From: Channa striata
Lineage: Eukaryota > Chordata > Actinopteri > Anabantiformes > Channidae
Length of the DNA: 64,000 nt
Direction of reading: 5' to 3'
Assembly (NCBI GenBank): GCA_033026295.1
Contig: CM065175.1
Location: forward strand, 21,772,837-21,836,836
In this document: positions 38,216 to 49,300 of the stretch, one piece after another
Position numbering within the stretch: the stretch's first letter is position 1
Layout: each line of letters starts with the position of its first letter
Notes under the pieces: model-generated
Told to the model about the DNA's origin: nothing
What the model saw: only the letters and a program-made list of their open reading frames with translations
Database searches by the model: none
Translations under genes and position numbers: made by a program

Positions 38216-41071
38216 CTGAAAAGAAACCAAGTGTTCAATTTAGATCAGACAGCAGTGACAAAGCAAACGCTGCCTCAAGTAAACATGACAATGGTTTTGT
38301 CAGCAGACACAGCCCGGCCTGTCGTGTCTCATGCGTGTCACATATTGTGTAGGTGGACACCGGCTCTATAGGTTTCCAGTGTTTTTTTTTTCTCTCCTTT
38401 TAAAACATGTAGCAACAGCATCTCATTTTCTTTTCTGCATATGGCTTCATCGTCAGAGCGCAGCCAGAAATGTGATTTGTGTCTGCGGCTGCCGGTGTCT
38501 GTGTGAATTACTCTACCTCCACAGCAGAAATGTCAGCACTCCTCCCAGCAGCAGCAGGAGGATGAGACAAACTACAGCTGCCGTTGTCCCTCTGCCCTCT
38601 GTCTCGCAAGGTGCTGTCAAGTAGGAAAAAGACACAAGTCGTCTGACACGGCTGCCTAAAAGGCCAGAGAGGTTCAGCAGCAACAAGTCTGCACAGTCGC
38701 TAAACGGACTGGAACAGTGCGAGCGGAGAGGAGGTATCCTAAAATACCCCGACTGTCTTTGGATCATCACACCTCTTGGCAGACACAAAGAATTGCATTT
38801 GTCTCGCCTGTTTAGCAGCAGTAGCAGTAGTGGCGGTAGTGATTTATTGATTGTGCTGTGGAAAATCCTTTATCACCGAAACAGCACCAGTGATACAACA
38901 CACAGAACACAGAGGAATTAGGACGCGGCTCAGAGAGACACAAGGCGTGGCGTAACGCAGTCGATACGTGAATATCCATGACACAACAGCACAGTGAGCT
39001 GACTTTAAATAAGATGTCAGCAGGCACAGCCACCTTTTCATCTAATTCAATTTCCTAGAATCAAAGGGACCAAATCATCCTAATCTTTCAGTGAAATAAT
39101 GATTCACGCAAAGGAGAAATGCAGCATCTACAACTTACTGGAGAAAGAATTTCAGTTTTCCTGCCATAATGATCAGTTAGTCTATAAAAATACTCCAAAG
39201 TATATTTGGACATCACAGGAGAAGTAGTTTGTTATATTAAAGGGCAAGTTCAGCAACTTTCAACTTGTTGCTATAGCTTTAGTTTAGGATGTAAATGCTT
39301 TTAATTGATTTTATTTCTAACTTAAAAAAAAACTCCTCCAGATGACATCACTCTGAGGTTTTTTCATCTTTCGGAGTTCTGACGATGTCTTTTAGTGGAG
39401 CTCTGGAAAAGCTGATTGAACGTGATTGCAAACTTCATAGCGTAAGAAACAAGACGACATAATTTGAACTGAAGGTTCCTCCAAGTGACGTCATCTGGAG
39501 GCACATTCCAGCTAGAAAAGAGATAGTTTTGGTTGAAAGTGGTAAGAACAGTCAAGTTTTGGGTTGTTTGCAGTAAAAAACTTTGTGGATGTGAGGGGAA
39601 GGAGAAGGTCTGTAGTAATGCCTACTATCACTCCAACTACTGCACCGGGGTAACTGTTAATATAATTATTAATGAGGGCAGCTTTATGAACACATACTGC
39701 ACAAAATCCATCCGTTTCCAAGCTGAGTTTTTGTACCTGCAGAGTAGGTTGCAGAACTGTAGCCCAGTTTGTTGCTAACCATGCAAGTGAAATGGCCACA
39801 GAGAGGAGTCATGGTGACAGACAAGATGGTTCCGTCTTTGGACACTCTGCCCACAGTGCTGGTGATGGCCACTCTCTCGTGGAGCCAGCTGAAACGGGGG
39901 TCCGTCCCCCAGGCCTCACCGCAAACCAGCGTGGAGTGAGACACGTTGATGCTGATGGAGACGTGGTGCACTGCCTCTGGAAAGACAGATGGACAGAAGT
40001 GAGGATAATTGTGGAAAATAGGTGATGGAGATGAAAACTCAGAAACCAGAGGAGATGTGTGGAGCTGTGGGCACCTCACGGTCATTAAATAAGAATAATG
40101 GCACATGGCTGCTGGGGAGGAAGACTCATAAGAGATGTTTAATGTGTCAGAAACTGGCTCGGTTTCAGAGACGGCAATCAGACTAAAGAGTAAGAAGGGC
40201 GATGATAGAAACTCTGGCAGCGGAGAGAGCAGATGTGGAGAAGTGTGGCGCTGACGAATCGACAGTGCAGACAGACAGACGAGTAAAGCCAGCGACTCTT
40301 TGATAGAAAACTAGAAAGATACTGCGGGACAAAAATCATCTGGAAGCACAGAAACAAAGACAGAGACCCAGGAAAAAGCCTATAGGCGAGTTTAATTTAA
40401 AGTGTTTCATTATTAAATGAGACGTCTCCATCAGAAAGAAACAATGCCCGCTGGCGTGAAATTAAAGCACATTCATTATACTGTTGGTAATTGTTGAAGT
40501 TAACACTAGAGAGGCCGCGACACCGTCAGCGGATGAGTGTTGGAAATGTCTGAAGTTTGGATTAGTGAAACTGCTGCTGCGGCATTGTCAGCGCTTTGCT
40601 AGAGAAAAAAAAAAGTATTTATGCTGTTTATGGTCACATCTTCCCTCCCGAAGCATCCAATGACCTCTGGGCCTGTGTGAGTGGTTAAAAGCTCATCTAT
40701 AGTTAGAGCAAAATTTAATGAACTGCGATTCTCAGCTTGTAATTGATGGTCACAAAACAAGGCAAAATGCCAATGATAAAAAGTCATTTGCTCTGTTTAA
40801 AATTTTAAATGGATTTAAAATGATTATTGTGTGCGCTGTTCAAAATCGCTACAACGTCCGCGGAGTTATTACACCCAAATTAGGACTTATATTTTATTAA
40901 GGGCCTCTCTAAATAAGGTTGTATGATTTTCAATTAAAAAAGTGCTTATTTCTCTTATAGCGGCTAATTATGTAGAAGCTTATCTGGTCAAGAGAGTGAA
41001 ATGGTTTGTTTCAGCCTCCTTCTCTCTGATCCCACTCTGTTCTGAAGGGCCAGCTAAGAGAAATCATGCTT

Positions 41072-41116
<45 letters not shown>

Positions 41117-42467
41117 GGGGGGGGCACTGGAGCCCAAAAACTGAGGTCTTAGTACGGACCTACATCACATTTCAGACCGTCAGGCATGAGTCAAGCCAAA
41201 CGTGCAGTTTGAAACCTGGCCTTTAAAGCGAGCGTGTAAACACACATTTACCTCAAGCTCTTGGCCTTTGATCATGCGTATTATTGACAGCTCCTCAGAA
41301 CTTTATATATATTACACCAGATCACGAAAAGCAAAATATGGACTTTTTCAGTAAACATAAATAACATGTTGTTAAGATGCTCAGACAAGTTTTGATGGCT
41401 AACATCTGAGAGCATCTGAGGTTAAACACCCTCCCTTGGCATGATGCTGCCCTGTGCTTTGGGGGTGTGATGCCATAGTTTCCCATTCAGACGGGGTAAC
41501 TGGATTTTCCCTGGTGAGAGGAAAGTAAAATAATTTTCTAGCTGATGTTACCCTTTAAAATGATTAATGCTTCTTAATGAACTTCACAGTAATTTCCTTC
41601 CCATGCTGTATATCATTCTGTACCATATTCCCTGACGATGCAGTGTGCAGTGGTCTTGACTCCTACGTGATCTGTCACCGTCACCGCGTACACGCCGCTG
41701 TCCTCTCGGCTGTATCCATTAATCTGAAGTGTCGTCTCCTGCTGCTCCACGTTCACGTGGACGTTTGGCCTCCTACCAGGGCAGTTGCGGCTTCCGCCAG
41801 GGCACGTGGCCAGCGTCGCTCTCGCAGGAGCGATTCCAGTTTCAGGCTCCCAGTCCCAGGTAATTACAGAGACCCCTTCAAAAGGTCCCGGCTCAATGCG
41901 GGCTTTCAGAAGCAGATTGAAGCCGGGGATTACATGCACTGGTTGCTCAGTGAGGATGTGCACTGACATACAGCGGAGCCCACATGGCACTGAGGACAGA
42001 GATTGGAGCGGTTGTTATTGCATGCTTATCAGTGTCTGGTGCTTTCATACTCATACAGAATCTATTCAGCTGGCCAGAGTGACCCAGAGTATTTCATATT
42101 CATCAGTTCTGACCTTTTGACTTCTGGAGGATTTGCATTATTTGGACAGAACAGCACGCTAATAAAGAAAGCACTGGCATAATACTTCATCTCCATCCTC
42201 AGCATGTACTTTATGAATATTTATGGCTGCTTTCTGTCAAACAACGTCAAACAATGATTTATACTTCGTGACAGCCATGCTTAATGCGATATCAATCAAA
42301 CCACATCAATATCTTAAAATCGGTGTCAGAACTTCAGTGGACCTGGTAAGCCTGTGTGCTTTTACTACAAGGGGTATTAATCATGAGTCCTAACCTGACA
42401 GAAAAAGGATGGAGGCGATGTAAATACAAATTAATGCAAAAGGCAGTTTACGAGCATTCGTTTGCAT
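38155..42467 (-). CDS. Ig-superfamily type I membrane protein, 278 aa, five coding exons (overview)
   Basis: Coding exons in transcript order: 42467-42395, 41989-41624, 39976-39737, 38613-38517, 38215-38155. They sum to 837 nt, exactly 278 codons plus stop, with phases 1, 1, 1, 2 and GT-AG boundaries throughout. Order: signal peptide (1-24); V-like domain (about 25-146); C2-like domain (147-226); stalk with APCETEGRG; transmembrane VVCLILLLLLGGVLTFLLW; basic tail RRHRHNNRGERLHEHVDDTI. The V-like domain has the D-S-G-V-Y motif but Leu and Ala replace the usual disulfide cysteines, as in the CD2/SLAM, HEPACAM and CEACAM groups. One sequon (NVS) lies in domain 2. The likely role is cell-surface recognition or adhesion. 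I cannot assign an orthologue. Confidence 0.8.
38517..38613 (-). CDS. Exon 4: stalk and transmembrane helix
   Basis: 97 nt, enters in phase 1 and leaves in phase 2. APCETEGRGTTAA followed by an uninterrupted hydrophobic segment VVCLILLLLLGGVLTFLLW. The acceptor follows tttttcctacttgacag; the donor is gtagag. Confidence 0.85.
39237..39501 (-). mobile_element. MITE-like repeat, copy 1, in intron 3 of the - strand Ig gene
   Basis: Read on the - strand it matches the repeat at 63286-63510 over most of its length (for example tgaagtttgcaatcacg against tgaagtttgtaatcatg, and actaaagctatag against actaaagtcatag). Inside, cctccagatgacatcac (39335-39351) and its inverted partner (39485-39501) agree at 16 of 17 bases. 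Confidence 0.6.
39737..39976 (-). CDS. Exon 3: C2-like Ig domain
   Basis: 240 nt, phase 1-1. HHVSISINVSHSTLVCGEAW, then FSWLHERVAI, then CGHFTCMVSNKLGYSSATYS. B and F cysteines are present, with a third cysteine just before strand F. The acceptor is ctttccag and the donor gtacaa. Confidence 0.88.
41076..41115. repeat. (GT)20 microsatellite
   Basis: Uninterrupted GT run followed by a G tract, in intron 2 of the - strand Ig gene. Confidence 0.95.
41624..41989 (-). CDS. Exon 2: V-like Ig domain without canonical cysteines
   Basis: 366 nt, phase 1-1, acceptor tcctcag, donor gtacag. Strand motifs: ITWDWEPETG (Trp of strand C), TTLQINGYSREDSGVYAVTV (strands E-F). The residue before the F-strand V is Ala, not Cys. 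A separate pair of cysteines (CPGGSRNC) sits in the C'-D region and may form a local disulfide. Confidence 0.85.
42395..42467 (-). CDS. Exon 1: start codon and signal peptide
   Basis: ATG is at 42467-42465; an in-frame TGA lies 15 nt upstream of it. Reads MQTNARKLPFALICIYIASI then LFLS: a basic n-region followed by a hydrophobic core. Ends in phase 1 at a gttagg donor, a weaker site than the consensus. I found this exon by requiring a signal peptide in the phase demanded by exon 2. Confidence 0.7.
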
Positions 42468-45400
42468 TTGCGTCAGGGTGCATCATTTAAAGGTGGTTGT
42501 GTTTTTTTTCTTACGCTCTCACTGACTTAACAGGTGAGTCCACACATTTTTGAGTCTATTTCTGAACAGTTCAGGTGTCACACTGCAACCGGTTTTCTTT
42601 ATTGTACCCTGAGCATTAAAAGAGTCCGTCCTGATAGACGTTCCGTTGCTCTTTTACTGCTTTGAGACAAAGTTGTGATTCTCATTTCAGCCTCATTTCA
42701 GTTTTGAATTATCCCGTATGTTTCTGAGACATTTCTCTTATTGGAGATAGAGGTGAGACAATGATGACTCATTTTTATTTTCATTTGGATTAGAAAAGGA
42801 GCAGTTTTCCTGTCCAAAGGAAGAGAACACAACACCGAACGTTATAGAGCTTGTGAATAGGATTTATTGCAGAGCTGCTGTATTATACTTCATTAGTTTT
42901 ATCTACAGTAGGTATACGTACAAAATTGGGAAGTCATATAAAGTAGCTCTCATTTTGCTCATTTTCTTATCTAAAAGTAGAAAAAAAATGAACCATCTTC
43001 CTTTGCCTCAAGGATGACTCCTGTTTCACCTCTTTCTCCCAGTGAATTTTAGAAGGAAAAAATGTGACACGAGAAAGCCTCCAAATCTAAAATAATGCAG
43101 AAATTGAAATCACAACTTTCACATGTCTCAGAGCGGTAGAAGAGCAATGAAATGTTCCTCCGGGAGACAAGATGAGGACAAAATGTGACGCCTTTGTGCA
43201 AAAGTTAATCGTATGTTCAGAGAAGCTTCACCACTTCCTTAAACAAATCGAAGTTATTGCCTCTGAAGACATTTTTTTGCGTAACTCTTTCCATTTCAGC
43301 TCAACAAGGAAACACCGTGTGGAACAATACGAAGCGGGAACATTATTCCATACCCATCTGTCAGCACTGACCCCTAACTTTAAGCCTGTTGTTGCATTAG
43401 GAAGACATATTTAATGCCAGTATGAACAGGAAGAATGATTTCAGTTTGAAAATGTCTGGTTTCAGTGGTCATCTGGAGACCTGTTCGTTTCACATAAAAT
43501 TATGAGTCTACACGCACACTCACACATATATAAAATCAATAGACAGAGAATGTTAGAAAATATTGTTTTCTTCCTCTTGTTTGAAGCAGTTTCTCTGCAC
43601 TTGAATCATTAGGTTGCTGGTTGGTAACAAAAAGCCTTACTCAAGAGAAGCAGTGAAGCAACTCTCCAGCACAGGAAGTACTGCTGGTCCATAACACCTG
43701 CTGATGTGGGAAGAGAGAAGAGAGAAGAATGTGTCCGTGACCTCAACAACAGCACACCATTTCCTCTTTACTCATGCAGCAGGGGTGCCACTACAGCAAG
43801 AATAACAACACCACCTCCGGAGAAAAAGCGAAATTAAAATGAGACCCAAAAAAATTAAGGCAGCGTGTCCCTGTATTACAATGAAATCCAAATGTTTGGG
43901 GTATTCGTCTTATCCTTAATTTATTTGTGAAGTTTCCAAAGAACAGCAGTATTGGCATTGCAGACTCCGCTAGAATCCGACGTTGGAACAAAACAGGGGT
44001 GGGTGTGCTGCCAAAACTAAAATGAACCCCCTCAAGCACAGCTGCTACAACAAAACACACAGAGAGAAAACTCTGATAACAGTGCACGAACACAGCCCAA
44101 CCCAAATGCATTAAATAGAACCCGGAATTCCTTTTGCAGTTTACCTTGAAGTTATCCACGTCAAAACTCCCCGGAGTAGAATTCACCTACCTTCCCAACG
44201 TCGATTCCCAGACTACAGCGAGGCACAGGCCTTCCACTGCCTTTTCACTTTCCCACAGGTTAAGGTGCAGCGCAGTTTCCCCTGTCGGAGCAGATTTATG
44301 GCCCAAAATAAAACCGTCTCATCAAAGCAGGTGCCATTGCACTGTGAGAAATAATCGGGTGAACACGACAGTTTCAGATCTGCAGCGCGACTGCAAACAA
44401 CAGTAAGTGGGAGTGAAACTAAACCACTTCTCCTCTGTCTGGCTTCAGACACAGTCACCAAGGCGTCACCTTGTTTTAAAGCAGTTTCCTCACCCTCGAG
44501 TCCCCCTCTTCCTGTCCAGTCAAGTGAACTTTCCATTGTAAAATCAGCCCCCTCCTCGCTCTGACCTGTGTCCAAACGCACGCTCTCAAAACAATAAATC
44601 TTCAATTTGAATTTTCACACCACTGTTGTTGCGCCGCTTGTAAACAGGGATCTTTTGAAGGGGAAACCAGTGACAATGTTGGACTTCAGCTGTACAAAAA
44701 AGGCTTTGTACTGCAGGCTTCTTATCCAGCGTCAACACTATTTGCCCCACAGACACAATGCATTGTCTTGGATGAGGATTGTAGAGAGGAAGTAATACAT
44801 GAATTTCTCTATTCTTATTTATTCCACTTATTATTATTATGTTTTGCAGTAATTGTCCCTTTCATGCAACTGAGAAACACCTTCAAGGATGTAAAAGGGA
44901 AAACCAGTGATTGTCTTCCTATTCCCCTGGGAAAATGTGTGTGGGAAAAAACATTAACAGTGAAGTGCGTGCAGAATTAGTGGAGAATTATTAAAATAAA
45001 GTCCATATTCTGTGCCTTTCTAACACACACAAATCCAAATTTGAACCTCGACCGGATCAAAAAACTCTCCAGAAATAATCTTTGATCACACAAGACAATA
45101 TCAATTAACACACCGCTATGAAATAGATCTTGATATGAGCTCGGTTTGTCAACTACACACCTCCTTCACATGACCAGAAGTGCAAAAATAAAGGCATCAC
45201 TTATTTCAAGCTTAGCTCTGCATTTTCTCACTTCAGGAAACGCATCCTGGGGCACAGATATAACGAGTGATTTAAAAGTGATTATAAATGCATTTGTATT
45301 TGCAGAGGGTTTATGAATAATCAGTGGACTCGCAGCTGTGGCTCCCATGGTGTTCTTTGTCTACAGAGAAGTGCTGTTAGCTGGAATTAACCAGTGGGTG

Positions 45401-46345
45401 GCACTAATACATCAGCTGAAACAGATCAACAATTGGCCCTCATGTCAGCCTCGTTTTTTCTTTCCCCAGACATCATCTCATGCTTCTGGTTCCATATGCA
45501 AAATAATTAGCGTCTGCTTTTGCTTAACAATAATTCATATCATTGCACAAGTGAATATATTAAGCAGGGAATTGACAGTGTTACGTCACAGCTACCATGT
45601 AACAAATAACCAGTGCTCATAAAAAAATGACCTTTGGATCATGAACGTCAATAGGAGCAATCACCACTTGGAGTAAATGTGCATTACATTTATAGGTTCT
45701 GATGATGGTTATAGTTCTGAAAGGTGGATGGTGAAAATATCCAGTAGGTCGGAGCATTTATTTGTTTGCTGTTTCCTTTCCTTTAAGAAGAGGAAAGAAA
45801 CAAAGAATCAAAATCCAATTATTAAAGGGGCACATTTAGTATTCAGACTAGAAATAACAACATAATGATGCAATAATTAATTATGTCACCAATGAAAGTA
45901 ATGCATCAACTACTGTGTTGTTGGCTGAGTCCATCCAAGTGAATGACATGCAGTGGACATTTTACTGTTGTGTCTGGTCAAGGTGTAATTCTGCATTTAC
46001 TTCGAACACGTTTATCAGTTTTGGCTGCGGGCCCTTTAAGGCGACAGGTGTGTCCCCGGCAGGTGAACGGCAGGTAACAGTTCGGAGACAGGAAGTGCAG
46101 CGGACACACCTGTGGAGGAACTGCAGCAGAAGCTTATGTGGGCGCGAAAATGACGTTGATGTCTTTGGGAAAACGCTTCAGTGAGTTCAAGATCCTCGTG
46201 ACCCCTCACACAGCGCGAGGCCACATGTGGTTTTATTGTCAGAGATAAATATGATTTGAATGGGATTTTAAATGGGATTTTAAATGGGATCTGATGTTCT
46301 GTGTTACAGACCTGAACGTCTCTGCCGATCGGCCTGACTGACGAC
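42468..46345. other. Intergenic region between the divergent Ig genes
   Basis: About 3.9 kb that should contain the promoters of both Ig genes. No exon was recognised. A 130-residue cysteine-containing open frame on the - strand (44605-44213) has no clear family and no supporting splice signals. Confidence 0.5.
46261..46290 (+). promoter_or_regulatory. Tandem tgggattttaaa repeat, possible TATA-like promoter element
   Basis: The 12-bp unit occurs twice plus a partial third copy, ending 55 nt before the proposed ATG. Each unit carries TTTTAAA, a TATA-like core at a distance that would give a short 5' UTR. This is speculative: an acceptor-like tgttacag at 46302-46309 could instead mean an upstream non-coding exon. 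Confidence 0.3.
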
Positions 46346-46385
46346 ATGAGGACGTCCCCGCTCCGTGTCTGCGCGTCACTGGCAG
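46346..46385 (+). CDS. Exon 1: start codon and first half of signal peptide
   Basis: MRTSPLRVCASLA plus one base, then donor gtaaga at 46386. Joined in phase 1 to exon 2 it gives a hydrophobic core ending SAVTVAQ, a normal signal peptide. The start context gacgacATG has a purine at -3. This is inferred from phase and hydrophobicity, as the exon is too short for a homology call. Confidence 0.65.
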
Positions 46386-49300
46386 GTAAGACTTTGTTCG
46401 TCCCGATGGTTCCGGTATCGAACGTGTGTGAAGGCAGTTTCGGTGCCGTGAGAAAAACAACATGTGACGTAGGAGGAGTGGTTCGATTCCAAACCTGCGC
46501 GGCTGCATTCCCGTCCGTGCTCGGACCCTCCCAGGCGTTGGATCCCAAAGCTCGGGGCCTGTTGTCCTGCAGGTGTGTGTCCCTCATGTCCTCCGGCCCA
46601 GTGATGTCCAGTGATGCTTCACCCGGCACCAGAACCATCACCAACACAGCCCGGAACATTTGCCTGCTCCTAAGACTTGGAAATTCACCTTGACCCTCCC
46701 ACATCTGAGTCCTCTGGCTGCCTCCCAATGGCTGCACTGTTATTAAAGCCATATTTGCATTTAGTGTTTTGTTAAGGTGAAGGGCGAGACCGCACAGACG
46801 GAATGTGCTGTGTGAATCAATGCTTGGCTTCACTTTGTGAACGTATGACTTTTTTATCTACGAATGTTTAGTCCAGGTCAGCCTGTGTTTAATAACCAAA
46901 ACCGGACTTCCTCCCCTGCTGAACTTCCAATGTATAATACACAGATATAATAGTGGTTTGAATTGAACCTTTGGAACATGACACACACAAAACGCACAAT
47001 TAAAAGAACAAAAAGATTTTATTGTCAACAAATGTTATTAAAAAAACAAAACTAACAAACAAAAAAACCTTAGAATTATTATCGTCTGTGTCACCAAAAG
47101 CGGATGCTGGTTATTCATATATTAAAAACACGGGTGAGCATGAGAGCTTATTTTAAATTAATACAACTTTGAGCTTTCTGCTGCTGGAAACACACGAGAG
47201 CACAAACGGTGGACAAGTTTCAAATTTTAATAAGTGCACTGCATTTTAAATCTGTGAGGATCCTGCATAATGGGAACCCAATGTGTTGTGCATCTATTAC
47301 CGTGGTATCCATTTCATAACCTAAAATGGATTATTACAGCTACCTACGCTGCTAGATGAATGCATAAAAATGAAAACGATCAGACGGTGAAGATCTACTT
47401 TTGGTATTTGCACAGATTCCGCAAGATGAGCAGCGAAAATTAGCACCAGAAATGTAAATGATATTTTAATTTGTTCATTAACTAAAGGTTGTTGTTCATG
47501 CATGAAAGATAATAATTAGAGTAATAAGCAGCAACATTTTCATGTAATTAAATATTCATTTTGCTGCTGTCTATTGACAATTGGTATTACACGATGGCGG
47601 TTTAACCTACACTGTGTATTGCAGCTTTGAAAAAAAAGATGCCTCTCTGACAAACATCCTTTGATGCACAGGAAGTCATTAATTTTTTTATTTCCCGAAG
47701 AATCAATTGTTAAAATGGGCAGTTAGACACATTAGACACGCCTTCAGAAGCCTTCCATCCACCAAAGGAAAGTAAACTTTCCTGGCTGATTCTGGAGCTC
47801 CCAGTTTGATCATCTTTTCACTTTTACAGCTGTTGGCACGATGTCTGGGCTCTGTGCCATTGTTCATTAAAGCCACATATCCGCAGCTAAATCACTTGTT
47901 TAGTTACAGGGTCCGATTTATAGGTATAAATCAACTGTAACGGCTCTAATTCTGACTCTTATGCTCATATTTACAAGCGATGATTTACAATCCAGTTCCC
48001 ACGCTCAGCTGTTAAAGACAACATGAGCGTTTTAGTGTAACTCAACTGCTAAATTTGAGTTGTACTTGTGTCCTGCCTTTGTAAAAACCTCCCAGTGACA
48101 CAGGAAGATGAGTAACACTGTGCGCCATCACTCCTGGGTGTTTCTCCTCTGACTTCTGACGCTGTGTCTCCACTGAGAAAGCAACAAGGCCGCTGATATT
48201 TTTAACGTAGCAATGAAACACTTATGTCGTCCTTAACAACTCGGTGTGGGAATCTGAACGCAGTCCATCTCGCTGTTGGCTCGTCACACTTTGGTCCCCT
48301 GTGAAGATTTTATAAAGCCGTCCCAGTGAGACTGATCACCACCATATTGATTGGGTTCAGTGTAATTTATTGGGCCGACTGGTCTTGCGCTGTAACTTTA
48401 TGTGCCAGTAAAAAAGGACATTTAATATTCAGCCTGGGTTTTTCCCGCCTGAGTGTGTAACACCAGCACAAACAAGAGGGACGACTGTCAGCCAAATACA
48501 AAAGCTTCACTCTCACGCAGTCTGCAAATGGACAAACAGCCTACAATAGTTAAATGTCTGAATGTGTAAAATCAGAGGCTCTTTACAAGAGTGTTTTTGA
48601 AGAAATGCCTATGCACCAGAGAGGAGAGACGGCAAACATGATTTCAGCTCGGCTTACGCTAAGTCGGGCTAACAAAAACACAAAATAGATGTTTGCTTGG
48701 GATCACTTACAATCAAAAAAACATGGTCGGAAATCTGCAAGGAAGGAAGGAGTGTGTACCTTACTAATGGGTTTTTACCCCCTGAGCCTCGTCTGTGTGT
48801 GTCTATAGCTTTTGTTCTCCGCAGTAGTGAAAGTAGCAGTCAGATCCTTCAGTAAAAGCACAGAGGTGTAAGAAGAATAAAAGTATAAAAAGTAGTTTTG
48901 ACCCGTGTAATATAAATATTATAATAAAATGCATTAACAGATTATTATGTGTAATTAGAATTTTACTATTGTAGCAGGTTGAAGTGCAGCTAGTTTTAAT
49001 TAATTGCAGTTTGTTTTTTTTGTTTAACAACTTAAAGGTGGAGCCCCCATGAGACACAAGATAAATCTGAGCAATCCTGAGCTGATTAATGGGGCAGGAA
49101 TAAAGAAAACACCGAGTTTTGCTGCACAGATTTGTTTTATGTGTTTGTCTTTTGGACTCCCATTGCTTTAGTCAGTTTAAAAACAATACCGTGTGATTAA
49201 TAATGCGATGACAGTTTCGGTTTGTCAGGCGCTTGGTTGACTTCATGCGTTTAGAATCCAGTGTTTCAGCAGCTACTGGATGGGCTGGCCTTTAATTTTT

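Noticed and set aside
46036..46833. 265-codon open frame on the - strand
   Set aside because: Antisense to exon 1 of the CEACAM-like gene. It includes translation of the tandem tgggattttaaa repeat (FKIPFKIPFK) and has no domain or signal peptide.
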